64,000 nt of DNA, from positions 1 to 64,000 of the forward strand of contig UBNV01000002.1 of assembly GCA_900466945.1 (NCBI GenBank), written 5' to 3'. Made by a program: the position numbers and the translations under genes. Source of the stretch: Hyphomicrobiales bacterium. GTDB lineage: Bacteria > Pseudomonadota > Alphaproteobacteria > Rhizobiales > Rhizobiaceae. Position 1 is the stretch's first letter; each line of letters opens with the position of its first letter. Below, one piece after another: positions 8,616-17,170 of the stretch. Below the pieces are notes generated by a model. The model did not search any database. It was not told where the DNA came from and was given only the letters and a program-made list of their open reading frames with translations.

Positions 8616-8638
8616 CATCTCCCTCCTTGCGGGGGAGA
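8616..8638. repeat. Rhizobial palindromic repeat, copy 1
   Basis: A 23-bp sequence (core CTCCCTCCTTGCGGGGGAG) identical to positions 9879-9901. It is itself an imperfect hairpin with CATCTCCC opposite GGGGGAGATG. Such palindromes are dispersed between genes in Rhizobiaceae genomes. Confidence 0.7.
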
Positions 8639-8699
8639 TGAGACCTCGCAAGCTTCGCGACCGGTCAGATTTTCATCCTCCGGGTGGTAAAAATTTGTC

Positions 8700-9340
8700 T
8701 CGGACGAGGCGCCAGAAGCAACCTGTCTAAGTAAGTATATGTGGCTCCTTCCGGCGCCCCGTTCGGCGTCTATTCCCGCTGCATGCGTCTCTCTGGCAAG
8801 GCGGCGACGGGCGTCGGGACCGAAGTCCGACGTTCGACCGGGCGTAGGGTCCGGCTTGGCAGAGTCCTCCCGAGGGAGTTTCTGCCAGAGCCTGGCCGGT
8901 GGCCCGGGAGGTTCCCGCCGGATGGTGCACCAATCCGGCCAGGACCCTCGCCCGGGGGATGATCGTCTGGCCATGTGCGGCCCGGCTCTCATACCCGCCG
9001 TTTGTTTCGCCCCGCTGTCTGGATGTTCGCGACAGCGTGGGCGCCTTGTCTGTGTGCCTCTGAGGCACGTCCTTCCGATCGTGGGTTTCAGGCGTCCGGC
9101 ATCCGACCGTCCACCGTCACTTCCACCCCCTCGTCCGGAGGGAGACCGTTGCAGCGGGCCGGGGATTTGTGCCTGCGACAGCACGCCACCCCGGCGCCGG
9201 CCCCGCCTCGCCTGACATCGCATCGTCAGGTGTATCCGAGGGCAGGACGGGACGAGTGTAAGGGGGTGGAAATGGTGGGGGATGAAAAAACATGCCCGAC
9301 ATTGATTTCGTTGGGAAATGTCTTGAGTTCATCCCCCTCG
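8700..9340. other. Gene-free, hairpin-rich segment (possible structured RNA or repeat)
   Basis: Between the aldehyde dehydrogenase and the GlsB-like gene lie 841 bp without a credible ORF: the open frames are shadow-like on both strands, with Arg/Pro/Ser/Cys-rich translations and no ribosome sites. The segment holds a series of perfect or near-perfect hairpins: CGTCGG 8812-8817 with 8827-8832; TGGCAGA 8857-8863 with 8881-8887; GCCGGAT 8917-8923 with 8933-8939, itself nested inside CCCGGG arms (~8904-8955); GTGCCTC/GAGGCAC near 9056-9071; CCTGAC/GTCAGG near 9210-9230; and a long multi-stem hairpin 9277-9337. This could be a non-coding RNA or a decayed repetitive element. No family was recognised. 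Confidence 0.4.
9277..9337. other. Long multi-stem hairpin
   Basis: Outer arms GGGGGATGAA (9277-9286) and TTCATCCCCC (9328-9337) are a perfect 10-bp match; inside, ACAT-G-CCCGAC pairs with GTTGGG-AA-ATGT (9290-9300 with 9310-9321) around a nine-base loop. The 3' arm also overlaps a competing CCCCTC/GAGGGG hairpin (9334-9359) beside the GlsB-like stop codon. No T-tract follows, so it is not a simple terminator. Confidence 0.55.
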
Positions 9341-9369
9341 CTCTATTGAAATTGAGGGGTTTGTAGCGG

Positions 9370-9624
9370 TTAGCGTCGGATCATTCTGCCGACCGCGATC
9401 AGCATGCAGGCGCCGATAAAGCCGATGATCAGATAGGCGATTGCCCCGCCGAAGGCCACGTTGAACACAGCGGCCAGGATGAAATTCAGGGCGATGGCGC
9501 CCACGATACCCAGCAGAATGTTCATGACAAGCCCCATATTGCTGCGCATGAACCGCTCCGCCAGCCAACCTGCGAGGCCGCCGATCAAGATTGCGCCAAG
9601 TATACCTACGCCGTTCAGATCCAT
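9370..9624 (-). CDS. GlsB/YeaQ/YmgE family stress-response membrane protein
   Basis: 84 residues, starting MDLNGVGILGAILIGGLAGW after a GGAGAG ribosome site 8 bases upstream; the upstream in-frame ATG at 9660 lacks one. Three hydrophobic helices with Gly-rich packing (GAILIGGLAGWLAE, LLGIVGAIALNFILAAVF, AYLIIGFIGACMLIAVG) and a basic C-terminus RMIRR are the family pattern. These are small inner-membrane proteins linked to stress in other bacteria; molecular role unknown. It stands alone between two gene-free segments. Confidence 0.88.
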   Translation of the reverse strand: MDLNGVGILGAILIGGLAGWLAERFMRSNMGLVMNILLGIVGAIALNFILAAVFNVAFGGAIAYLIIGFIGACMLIAVGRMIRR

Positions 9625-9749
9625 CGTCTTCTCTCCATCATCGTTCGAATGATGGAACAATGGATTCTGTCAATAAATGTTCCATGCTAGACGGCTCTCC
9701 TTCATGCGCTTGGGAGAAGCGGGAGCGCGCCGCTGGCTCCGAAATTCTC

Positions 9750-10080
9750 GGCTCTTGCCCCTCACCCTACCCTCGCCCCGCAGGCGGGGAGAGGGAGGCG
9801 CAAGCGGTGGCCGTCGTGGCCGTCTCCCTGCCTGCGAGAAGGTGCCCCGAAAGGGGCGGAGGCCGCAAGCGCGGCGCTCATCTCCCTCCTTGCGGGGGAG
9901 AAGCGAAATCGAGGAATTGGCCCGATCAGGGCCAAACCTCAGATTTCGCAAGAGAGGGGCTCGGTGAGGTCTTCGTCCCCGGAACCGTGCCCCTCTCCAG
10001 GAAAATCTGAAGTTTAGGCGGCTTGCGCACGCCTAAGCCTTCGATTTTCCGTCCTCCCCCGCTTGGGGGGGAGGTAACGA
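9750..10080. repeat. Cluster of rhizobial palindromic repeats
   Basis: The 515 bp between the GlsB-like gene and the dehydrogenase below contain no gene. They hold several G/C-run palindromes: a CCCTCGCCCC-GCAG-GCGGGGAGAGGG unit near 9773-9794, a GCCCCGAAAGGGGC unit near 9844-9858, the second copy of the 23-bp repeat (9879-9901), a GAATTGGCCCGATCAGGGCC unit near 9912-9934, and a CCTCCCCCGCTTGGGGGGGAGG unit near 10053-10074. Their style matches dispersed intergenic repeats of Rhizobium and relatives. Confidence 0.65.
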
Positions 10081-10111
10081 AAAAACCCGCCGGCCTCTCG
10101 ACCGACGGGTC
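10080..10111 (-). terminator. Terminator of the GcvT-family dehydrogenase gene
   Basis: On the minus strand, ACCCGTCGG pairs with CCGGCGGGT (one G-U pair, eight-base loop) and runs straight into T6. It lies 30 bp after the stop codon. Confidence 0.8.
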
Positions 10112-10140
10112 CATAACTCTTTGAGCTAACCGCCCCACCC

Positions 10141-12702
10141 TCAGCTGCGCGGCTTCAAATTCTCCGGATCATACAGCGGCTTATACCCCACCGCCGCAAC
10201 CTCGACCGGATAGGTCTCGGCGAAATACTCGACATTGAGCTTCCGCCCCACTTCGCAATACTCTGCCGGCAGATAGGCGAGCGCGATGTTCTTCCCGATG
10301 GTCGGGCCATAGGCCACCGACGTCGTGTAGGAGCGACGGCCAAGCGCGTCGATAAGTACCTCGCCGGTATCAGGGTCCATGACTGGCATGGAGCCGACCG
10401 GGTAGCGGGCCACACCCGACTTGTCGACATTGTCGGTCATCACGAGCGTGCAGAGCATGGCGGGCTGTTTATCGCGGGCCTTGTATTCAAGATGCTTGGC
10501 CTTGCCGCGGAAATCGGCTTCCTTGACCTTGGGACGCGCCAGATCGGCCTCGATCAGGTTGTATTGGGTCAAGAGATCGCCGTTCTGCAGGCGCAGGCTC
10601 TTTTCCATGCGGCGCGAGTTGGCATAGGTCTCGACGCCGAAGGCCATGACGCCTGTGGCCCGGAGCGCATCCCAGACAGCGAGGCCGTCTTCGTATTTCA
10701 TGTGCAGTTCCCAGCCCTGCTCGCCAACATAGGAGATGCGGAAGGCGGTGACGGACTTGCCGGCGATCTCGATCTGCTTGATCGCGGCGAAGGGGAAGTT
10801 TTCCGGATCAAGGCCGGCGGGATCGGCCACGGCCTTTTTCAGCGTCACACGGGCGTTCGGGCCCCAGATGCCGATGGTGATGTACTTCTCCGAGGTGTCT
10901 GTGATGGTGACATCGAGGCCGCGATCCTGGGCGACGCGCTTCATGTAGTGGAAGTCGCGCGGGCCGGCGTCTGCCCCGTTGACCAGACGGCAGCGGTCGG
11001 CAAGGCGGAAGACGGTGAAGTCGGCGCGGACCATGCCCTCGTCGTCGAGGAAGTGGGTGTAGATGCCCTTGCCGATATTGGCGTCGCCGCCGATCTTGGC
11101 AGCGCAGAGCCATTCGAGCAGCTCGACATGATCAGGGCCTTCGATGTCGACCATGTGGAAGTGGCTGAGGTTGACGATGCCGCAATCCTCGCTCATCGCC
11201 AGATGTTCGGCATTCGAGACGCGCCAGAAGTGTCTGTTATCCCATTCGTTTTCCCGAACCGGAACGCGATCGCCGTATTTCTCCAGCAGGTGCTCGTTGG
11301 CGGCGTAGCCATGCGCACGCTCCCAGCCGCCGAGTTCCATGAAGTGGCCGCCGAGCTCGACTTCGCGTTCATACATCGGCGAGCGCTTGGCGCCGCGACC
11401 GGAGGCATAGGGTTCGCGGGTGTGTACGGCCGGGAAGTAGATCTTCTGGGCGGCCTCATAGCAGCGGCCGGCGATGAAGTCTTCGGTCAGCTGGTGCGGG
11501 TAGAAGCGGGCGTAGTCGATCGAATTGTGGTCGATTTCCGTACGACCATCCGTCATCCAGTCGGCAATCAGCTTGCCATAGCCGGGGCCGTCCTTGACCC
11601 AGATGGCGACGCAATACCAGAGGCCGCGGACCTTCTGGCTTTCGCCGCAGGACGGGCCGCCGGCAGCGGAGACCTGCAGCAGGCCGTTGAAGCTATGGCT
11701 TTCGTTATAGCCGAGTTCGCCGAGGATCGGGGTGAGCTCCATGGCGCGCTCGAGCGGCTCGAGGATCTGCTCCATTTCGAGGTCGCGCTGCGAGGGCGAG
11801 AGGCGTGCCTCGTGCTTTTCGAGCAGTTCGCGCGGATGGCACATGCGCGGATTGTGCTGCTCGTAGTAACCCCATTCGATCTGGCCGCCTTCAGACGTCT
11901 TCGGGTCGCCGGTGTCGCGCATGTAAGCCGAGTTGCCCTGGTCGCGCAGCAGCGGATAGCCGATGTCCTTGCCTGTGCCTTCGAACTCGTTATACGGACC
12001 GAAGAAGGTAAGCGGATGGTCGACCGGCATGACGGGCAGGTCTTCGCCGACCATTTCGGCAATCAGTCGACCCCAGAGGCCGGCGCAGACTACGACGTGA
12101 TCGGCCATGATCGTGCCGCGATGGGTGACGACGCCCTTGATCCGGCCGCCTTCGACGATCAGCGACTGAGCCGGCGTATTGCCGAACATCTGCAGCTTGC
12201 CGGACTTTTCAGCCGCATCGACGAGCTTGCCGGCAACGGTCTGGGAGCGCGGAATGACGAGGCCGGCATCCGGATCGAACATGCCGCCCATGACCTGATC
12301 TTCCTCGATCAGCGGGAAGAGCTTCTTGATTTCGGCCGGAGAGACGTAATGCGCGCGGGTGCCAAACGCCTTGGCGGAGGAGAGCTTGCGCTTGATCTCT
12401 TCCATCCAGGTATCGTCGCCGGTGCGGGCGACTTCGAGACCGCCGATGCGGGCGTAGTGGCCCATCTTCTCGAAGAAATCGATGGAATATTGCGTCGTCC
12501 AGACCGAGAGATAGTCGTGGGAGGTGGTGTAGCAGAAGTCCGAGGCATGCGCCGTCGAGCCGATGTCAGTCGGAATGCCCGACTTGTCGATGCCGACGAT
12601 GTCGTCCCAGCCGCGCTCGATGAGATGATGGGCGATCGACGCGCCGACGATGCCGCCTAGACCGATGATGACGACTTTCGCCTTGGTCGGAAACTCTGCC
12701 AT
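10141..12702 (-). CDS. FAD-dependent dimethylglycine/sarcosine dehydrogenase-like GcvT family protein
   Basis: 853 residues. I start at ATG 12702 (MAEFPTKAKVVIIGLGG), which places the FAD-binding dinucleotide motif VVIIGLGGIVGAS at residues 9-21; the 74 residues of open frame upstream are Arg-rich and not family-like. The N-terminal half is a DAO-type flavoprotein oxidase, with GSTAHASDF at the place where dimethylglycine dehydrogenase attaches FAD to His. The C-terminal half is the tetrahydrofolate-binding GcvT/aminomethyltransferase fold with its barrel. Such enzymes demethylate N-methylated glycines or related amines and pass the carbon to THF. Substrate is not certain. Monocistronic with its own terminator. 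Confidence 0.83.
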   Translation of the reverse strand: MAEFPTKAKVVIIGLGGIVGASIAHHLIERGWDDIVGIDKSGIPTDIGSTAHASDFCYTTSHDYLSVWTTQYSIDFFEKMGHYARIGGLEVARTGDDTWMEEIKRKLSSAKAFGTRAHYVSPAEIKKLFPLIEEDQVMGGMFDPDAGLVIPRSQTVAGKLVDAAEKSGKLQMFGNTPAQSLIVEGGRIKGVVTHRGTIMADHVVVCAGLWGRLIAEMVGEDLPVMPVDHPLTFFGPYNEFEGTGKDIGYPLLRDQGNSAYMRDTGDPKTSEGGQIEWGYYEQHNPRMCHPRELLEKHEARLSPSQRDLEMEQILEPLERAMELTPILGELGYNESHSFNGLLQVSAAGGPSCGESQKVRGLWYCVAIWVKDGPGYGKLIADWMTDGRTEIDHNSIDYARFYPHQLTEDFIAGRCYEAAQKIYFPAVHTREPYASGRGAKRSPMYEREVELGGHFMELGGWERAHGYAANEHLLEKYGDRVPVRENEWDNRHFWRVSNAEHLAMSEDCGIVNLSHFHMVDIEGPDHVELLEWLCAAKIGGDANIGKGIYTHFLDDEGMVRADFTVFRLADRCRLVNGADAGPRDFHYMKRVAQDRGLDVTITDTSEKYITIGIWGPNARVTLKKAVADPAGLDPENFPFAAIKQIEIAGKSVTAFRISYVGEQGWELHMKYEDGLAVWDALRATGVMAFGVETYANSRRMEKSLRLQNGDLLTQYNLIEADLARPKVKEADFRGKAKHLEYKARDKQPAMLCTLVMTDNVDKSGVARYPVGSMPVMDPDTGEVLIDALGRRSYTTSVAYGPTIGKNIALAYLPAEYCEVGRKLNVEYFAETYPVEVAAVGYKPLYDPENLKPRS

Positions 12703-12875
12703 AGCCTTGTGAACCCTGATGTCTGGGAGTGAATGATGTGGCGCCGATCTTAAAAGCCCGCACGGGGCATTTGCAGCCTGTCTGCGACATTCTGCAAGAG
12801 ACCCACGACCACTTGTCCACGCCCTGATCCGCCGGATCGCGGCGAGAGGGTGGCTTTGCATGCCGCAGAGAGAAC

Positions 12876-12906
12876 GAAAAAGGGCGCCGGTTATCACCGA
12901 CGCCCG
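12876..12906 (-). terminator. Terminator of the general-stress FMN-binding gene
   Basis: On the minus strand GGGCG-T-CGGT pairs with ACCG-G-CGCCC around GATA, followed by TTTTTCG. It lies about 55 bp after the stop codon at 12960. Confidence 0.65.
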
Positions 12907-12959
12907 TCTTCTCCGTTGCCTCATGGCGCTTTTGCGTCACGCAGCGATGTTGCGATCCG

Positions 12960-13391
12960 TCAAAGGCGGATGGTGCCGTTGTCCTCGCCGTCCCAATACT
13001 GAACTGTATCAGCATGGACCTTGATCAGAACCAGGCCTGGCGTCGCAGTGCCCTCGGGAAACCAGCGATCGAGATCGGAATTCCAGTGGGCTTCAAAGAC
13101 GGCCTGATCGGCGATTAGGCTCGCGCGGCCCTCAGCCGTAATGAAGATGCCGGGCTTGCCGAGCAGGCTGGGCGGGGCGGTGAAGCTGAGCGTTACGGTG
13201 GAATCGGCGGTGAGTTCGCGGATCTTGCGCGTGTCGGTATAGGAAAAGAAATAGCTGTCGCCATCATATTCGACGTCGCCATTGTTGCTCATCGGCCGAC
13301 CGGCGATCGCGCCGTCTTCCGCCCGGGTGAGCATCATGCAAAAATCGATCTTCTGCATCTTCTTGGCAAGTTCGGGAAGAGTGAGTGTCAT
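12960..13391 (-). CDS. Pyridoxamine 5'-phosphate oxidase-fold protein (general stress protein 26-like)
   Basis: 143 residues from ATG 13391, preceded by GGAGG at 7-base spacing; the longer open frame to 13610 runs through a promoter-like region. FMN-binding split-barrel signature pieces are visible: LAKKMQKIDFCMMLTRAEDGAIAGRPMS, the SYFFSYTDTRKIREL strand pair, and a C-terminal VQYWD. Proteins of this type bind flavin or related cofactors and are often stress-linked, but the substrate is usually unknown. It is divergent from the DUF992 gene. Confidence 0.83.
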   Translation of the reverse strand: MTLTLPELAKKMQKIDFCMMLTRAEDGAIAGRPMSNNGDVEYDGDSYFFSYTDTRKIRELTADSTVTLSFTAPPSLLGKPGIFITAEGRASLIADQAVFEAHWNSDLDRWFPEGTATPGLVLIKVHADTVQYWDGEDNGTIRL

Positions 13392-13625
13392 GGGTGCCTC
13401 CGGCTTCTGATGTCCGGGACAAGCCCGAAGGCGACCATTTGTTCCGGTGTGGAAGGTGCCGCCCGCAATCGTCGGGATAGGCCGATAAGCCGGTGGATCG
13501 CCATTTTGCGGCCTATCTTCAGCCTCAGTTGGATCAATCTTTGCCGATAGGCGTTGTTCCACGCTGCCTGAGAAGCCGAAAACGGCCACCCCTCCCCGGC
13601 AGCCGAACATGGAAGGAGAATTGCC

Positions 13626-14159
13626 ATGAAGAAAATGCTCATCCTGAGCCTCGCCGCCCTGCCCGTCTTCACGAGCGCCGGCATCACCGCAGCGGCCGAC
13701 ATGACGGCTGCAGCCCCCGCTCCCATCGCCATCGAGAGCGACCGCGTCGGTGGTGTGCGCATCGGTTACCTGGATTGCCAGATCGGTGGTGGCCTCGGCT
13801 ACGTGCTCGGCTCTGCCAAGACCGCAGACTGCGCCTTCACCTCCGTCATCGACGGCGAACCGCTCGACACCTACACCGGCTCAATCAAGAAGTTCGGCGT
13901 CGACCTCGGCTTCACCACCAAGAGCCGCGTGATCTGGGCCGTCTTTGCCCCGACCGCCGGTTACCACAAGGGCTCGCTCGGCGGTCTCTATGGCGGTGCG
14001 ACCGCGGAAGCGACCGTCGGCGCCGGCATTGGCGCCAACGTCCTCTTCGGCGGCACGTCGGGCTCGATCCATCTGCAGCCGGTGAGCGTGTCCGGCCAGA
14101 TCGGCCTCAACGTCGCGGCCACCGGCACATCGATGACGCTGCAGCCGTCGGCGATCTGA
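13626..14159 (+). CDS. DUF992 family exported protein
   Basis: 177 residues; GAAGGAG ribosome site 8 bases before the ATG. Signal peptide over residues 1-~25 (MKKMLILSLAALPVFTSAGITAAA). The mature part has the DUF992 pattern: VRIGYLDCQIGGGLGYVLGSAKTADC and a Gly/Ala-rich second half predicted to be beta-rich (YGGATAEATVGAGIGANVLFGGT). Two Cys near residues 52 and 68 could pair in the periplasm. Rhizobial genomes often carry several paralogues; function unknown. A strong terminator follows. Confidence 0.85.
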   Translation: MKKMLILSLAALPVFTSAGITAAADMTAAAPAPIAIESDRVGGVRIGYLDCQIGGGLGYVLGSAKTADCAFTSVIDGEPLDTYTGSIKKFGVDLGFTTKSRVIWAVFAPTAGYHKGSLGGLYGGATAEATVGAGIGANVLFGGTSGSIHLQPVSVSGQIGLNVAATGTSMTLQPSAI

Positions 14160-14185
14160 TCGGCAGCTACCAATTCAGACTGAAG

Positions 14186-14215
14186 AAAAGGCGCCTCGCA
14201 AGGGGCGCCTTTTTT
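14186..14215. terminator. Terminator between DUF992 gene and ABC exporter gene
   Basis: AAAAGGCGCC pairs with GGCGCCTTTT around an eight-base loop, with T6 on the right and A4 on the left, so it can stop transcription from both convergent genes. Confidence 0.9.
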
Positions 14216-14247
14216 GATGTACGGGAGTTTGACCACAGGCGTCGGCG

Positions 14248-16080
14248 TCAGGCCTCCGCTTCCAGAAACCCGCCCGACTGCCGCGCCCAGAGGCCGGCAT
14301 AGTGGCCGCCGAGCGCAAGCAGCTCGGCATGCGTGCCCTGCTCGACGATCCGGCCCTTGTCGAGGATGACGAGGCGATCCATGGCGGCGATCGTCGAGAG
14401 GCGGTGGGCGATCGCGATGACCGTGCGGTCCTGCATCAGGCCTTCGAGGCTGGTCTGGATCGCCTGCTCGACCTCGGAATCGAGCGCCGAGGTCGCCTCG
14501 TCGAGGATGAGGATCGGCGCGTTCTTGAGGATGACGCGGGCAATTGCGATGCGCTGGCGCTGGCCGCCGGAGAGTTTGACCCCGCGCTCGCCGACATGCG
14601 CATCGAAGCCGGTGCGGGCGTTCCAGTCGGACAACTGCTCGATGAACTCGACCGCATGTGCCTGGCGTGCTGCTTCGATCACCTCGTCACGGCTCGCAGA
14701 ACGGCGGCCATAGGCGATGTTGTCGTGGATCGAGCGATGCAGCAGCGAGGTGTCCTGCGTGACGACCGAAATATGCTGGCGGATGCTCGCCTGCGTGGTG
14801 TGAGCGACGTCTTGACCGTCGATGGTGATACGGCCCGATTTGAGATCGTAGAAGCGGAGCAGCAGGTTCATCAGCGTCGACTTGCCCGCACCTGAGCGGC
14901 CAACGAGACCGATCCGTTCGCCGGGTTTGATGTCGAGCGAGAGGTTCTCGATGATCCCGCCCTTGCGGCCATAGTGGAACGAAACGTCGTCGAAGCGGAT
15001 CGCGCCCTGGGTGACCACCAGCGGTCGGGCGGCGGGCGTGTCGGTGAGGCCGATCGGCTTGGCGATCGTTTCCATCGCCTCATGCACCGTGCCGACCTGG
15101 TCGGAGATCTGGGTGATTTCCTGCGCCACGCGGGCGGATGTGCCGGAGATCTGCAGCGTCATCGGCAGGACCATGGCCACCACATCGATCCCGATGGCGC
15201 CATCGACCCAGAGCTGCACGGCAACCCAGGTGGTGCCGGCGATCAGCAGGCCCGAGAGGATCGCGAGCCCGATGGAGAAGAGCGACAACCAGCGATGCTG
15301 GGTGATCATCCGGCCGGTATGTTTATCGACACTTTCGCGCACAAAGGCATCCTCCTCCTCCGGCCGGGCGAAGAGCTTCACCGTCATGATATTGGTGTAG
15401 CTGTCGACAATGCGGCCGACCATTTCCGAGCGCGCATAGGCAATCGCCTTGGAGCCGCGGCGGATCTGCGGCACGATCAGGATGAGAAAGCCGATATAGG
15501 CGATCGTCCACAGCGCCACCGGCAGCACCAGCCACCAGCTGGCGGCGGCCAGAAAGGCCGACGTGATGACGCCAAGCGCTGCGAGATACCAGACGACCGA
15601 GATGATCGAGACAACCGAGCTTCGAAGCGTGTGGCCGATTTCCAGGATGCGAGAGCCGATGCGCCCGGCGAAATCATTCTGGAAGAAGGAGATGTTCTGG
15701 CGGATGACATGCCAGTGGCTCTGCCAGCGCACCATGTTGGTGACGCCAGGCGCGATCGACTGGTTGAGCACCAGCCCCTGCAGCGTGGTGACCAGCGGGC
15801 GGATGACAAGGACCAGGACGATCAACCCGAAGATCAGGCCGGAAGCTTCGGAAAACACCTGTTCTTTCGGCGTCGATGTCAGCACCTCCACGAGGCGCCC
15901 CATCAGCACCGGGATCGCCGCATCGGCAATGGCGACGAGCAGGCTGGCGAGCAGAAGCGCGATGAACAGCCCCTTCGCCTGGCGGATGAAAAACCAGTAG
16001 AAATTCAGAAGCCCTTCCGGTGGATCGCCCGGGGTCTCGCGGGCGGTAGGAATGATGATGGTCTCGAAATAGCGCAGCAT
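14248..16080 (-). CDS. ABC exporter, fused membrane and ATP-binding half-transporter
   Basis: 610 residues. N-terminal ~330 residues carry six hydrophobic helices (type IV exporter fold); C-terminal ~240 residues are the ATPase with Walker A GLVGRSGAGKST, Q-loop VVTQDTSLLH, signature LSGGQRQRIAIAR, Walker B ILILDEATSALDSE and switch His in IAIAHRLST. It should work as a homodimer in the inner membrane, exporting a lipid, drug or peptide; substrate unknown. ATG 16080 (MLRYFETIIIP) is the likeliest start although its ribosome site is weak; upstream frame to 16179 reads through poorly coding sequence. Confidence 0.85.
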   Translation of the reverse strand: MLRYFETIIIPTARETPGDPPEGLLNFYWFFIRQAKGLFIALLLASLLVAIADAAIPVLMGRLVEVLTSTPKEQVFSEASGLIFGLIVLVLVIRPLVTTLQGLVLNQSIAPGVTNMVRWQSHWHVIRQNISFFQNDFAGRIGSRILEIGHTLRSSVVSIISVVWYLAALGVITSAFLAAASWWLVLPVALWTIAYIGFLILIVPQIRRGSKAIAYARSEMVGRIVDSYTNIMTVKLFARPEEEDAFVRESVDKHTGRMITQHRWLSLFSIGLAILSGLLIAGTTWVAVQLWVDGAIGIDVVAMVLPMTLQISGTSARVAQEITQISDQVGTVHEAMETIAKPIGLTDTPAARPLVVTQGAIRFDDVSFHYGRKGGIIENLSLDIKPGERIGLVGRSGAGKSTLMNLLLRFYDLKSGRITIDGQDVAHTTQASIRQHISVVTQDTSLLHRSIHDNIAYGRRSASRDEVIEAARQAHAVEFIEQLSDWNARTGFDAHVGERGVKLSGGQRQRIAIARVILKNAPILILDEATSALDSEVEQAIQTSLEGLMQDRTVIAIAHRLSTIAAMDRLVILDKGRIVEQGTHAELLALGGHYAGLWARQSGGFLEAEA

Positions 16081-16249
16081 GAAAATGTCTCTGAAAAGGA
16101 AAGCCGCCACGGCGAGGGAGACCGGGAGACTCAAGGGAATGGCAAGGCAGGATAACCTCTTACCATCCGACGCCGCCAATGGGACAATTTCGCGACGGCA
16201 GAGCTACCGGAATCATCCGACAGACCCCGAATTCGTCGCCGCCGAAGCT

Positions 16250-17065
16250 CTAGAGCCGGTCGCGCACCAGCTTGCGGATCCGCTCCGCCACATCCGGATC
16301 GACGGGCGTATATACCATGAGGTTCAGATCGACCCGGCCATCGACGGCGAAGGCGGAGTATTCGAGGTCGATCGTGCCGAGAAGCGGATGGACCAAACGC
16401 TTGGCCCCTTCCCCCGGCGCGCTGATTTCGTTCTCGGCCCAGATCCGGCGAAAATCGGCGCTCGCCTCGGACAATTCCTCCACGAGTTCGCCGATCTGCG
16501 ACACGGCTCCGGCCCGCGCGGCATCGGCACGGAAGGCGGCGATGGAAAAGCGCGCAATCGCCTCCCAGTCGTGCTGCTTGGCACGGATCTCGGGATTGCG
16601 AAACAAATAGCGCAGCATGTTGCGCTCGCCCGGCGGCAGCTTGCCGTAATCGGAGAGAACGATGGTGGCGGCGCGGTTCCAGGCGACGACGTCCCAGGTG
16701 GCCGTCTTCACGATCGCAGGACAGGTATCCAGCCGGTCGATGAAACGCTGGAGCCGCGGACTGACACCGTCGATCGAAGTGTAGCGCGCCTCGGGTGGCC
16801 GCCCCAGCCCCAGCATGAACAGGTGCTCGCGCTCCGCCTCCGTCAAAAGCATGGCCCGGGCGATGCGGTTGAGCACATCGGCCGAGGGCGCGCCGCCGCG
16901 TCCCTGTTCGAGCCATGTATACCAGGTCGGGCTGATATTGGCGCGCTGCGCCACTTCTTCGCGCCGAAGGCCGGGCGTGCGGCGCCGTCCGGCGAGACCG
17001 AAGGTCGCCGGATCCAGCCGTGTCCGGCGGTCGCGGAGGAAGGTTGCAAGTGTCGACGCGGCCAT
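16250..17065 (-). CDS. HTH transcriptional regulator with MmyB-like ligand domain
   Basis: 271 residues. N-terminal Xre-type helix-turn-helix with the family hallmark RRRTPGLRREEVAQRANIS..WYTWLEQGR (about residues 27-56), then a MmyB/PAS-like ligand domain (CPAIVKTATWDVVAWNRAA, ending in DLNLMVYTPVDPDVAERIRKLV). In this family the regulator usually represses a divergent oxidoreductase gene and releases it on binding a small molecule. Here the divergent gene at 17171 encodes an NAD-binding protein, and a 16-bp palindrome at 17102-17117 between them is the likely operator. Confidence 0.9.
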   Translation of the reverse strand: MAASTLATFLRDRRTRLDPATFGLAGRRRTPGLRREEVAQRANISPTWYTWLEQGRGGAPSADVLNRIARAMLLTEAEREHLFMLGLGRPPEARYTSIDGVSPRLQRFIDRLDTCPAIVKTATWDVVAWNRAATIVLSDYGKLPPGERNMLRYLFRNPEIRAKQHDWEAIARFSIAAFRADAARAGAVSQIGELVEELSEASADFRRIWAENEISAPGEGAKRLVHPLLGTIDLEYSAFAVDGRVDLNLMVYTPVDPDVAERIRKLVRDRL

Positions 17066-17101
17066 CGGTCAATCCTGAGGCTGGCACAGATTATACCATG
17101 A

Positions 17102-17117
17102 TAAAGTCACTACTTTA
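17102..17117. promoter_or_regulatory. Palindromic operator between MmyB-type regulator and NAD-binding gene
   Basis: TAAAGT-CACT-ACTTTA is a perfect 6+6 inverted repeat in the 105-bp divergent intergenic region, an AT-rich island in GC-rich surroundings. Its position fits autoregulation and control of the divergent gene. Confidence 0.6.
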
Positions 17118-17170
17118 ACAGGATAACAGATCTGCCATGTCTTGTCCCGTCCAACGAAAAGGAAACAGGC

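Noticed and set aside
8700..9340. RNase P RNA, tmRNA, SRP RNA or group II intron in the hairpin-rich segment
   Set aside because: The conserved core sequences of these RNAs (for example the GAGGAAAGTCC core of RNase P) are absent on both strands.
8739..9349. Several 90-210-residue open frames on both strands in the hairpin-rich segment
   Set aside because: They overlap each other in both directions, lack ribosome sites and recognisable folds, and read as Arg/Pro/Ser/Cys-rich noise. I list the segment as non-coding.
10492..12660. 722-residue open frame on the plus strand
   Set aside because: It is the mirror frame of the dimethylglycine-dehydrogenase-like gene on the minus strand; the minus-strand product has clear FAD and GcvT motifs, whereas this frame has none and no ribosome site.
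14974..16155. 393-residue open frame antisense to the ABC exporter
   Set aside because: Charged, low-complexity translation with no domain; the exporter on the other strand has all ABC motifs.
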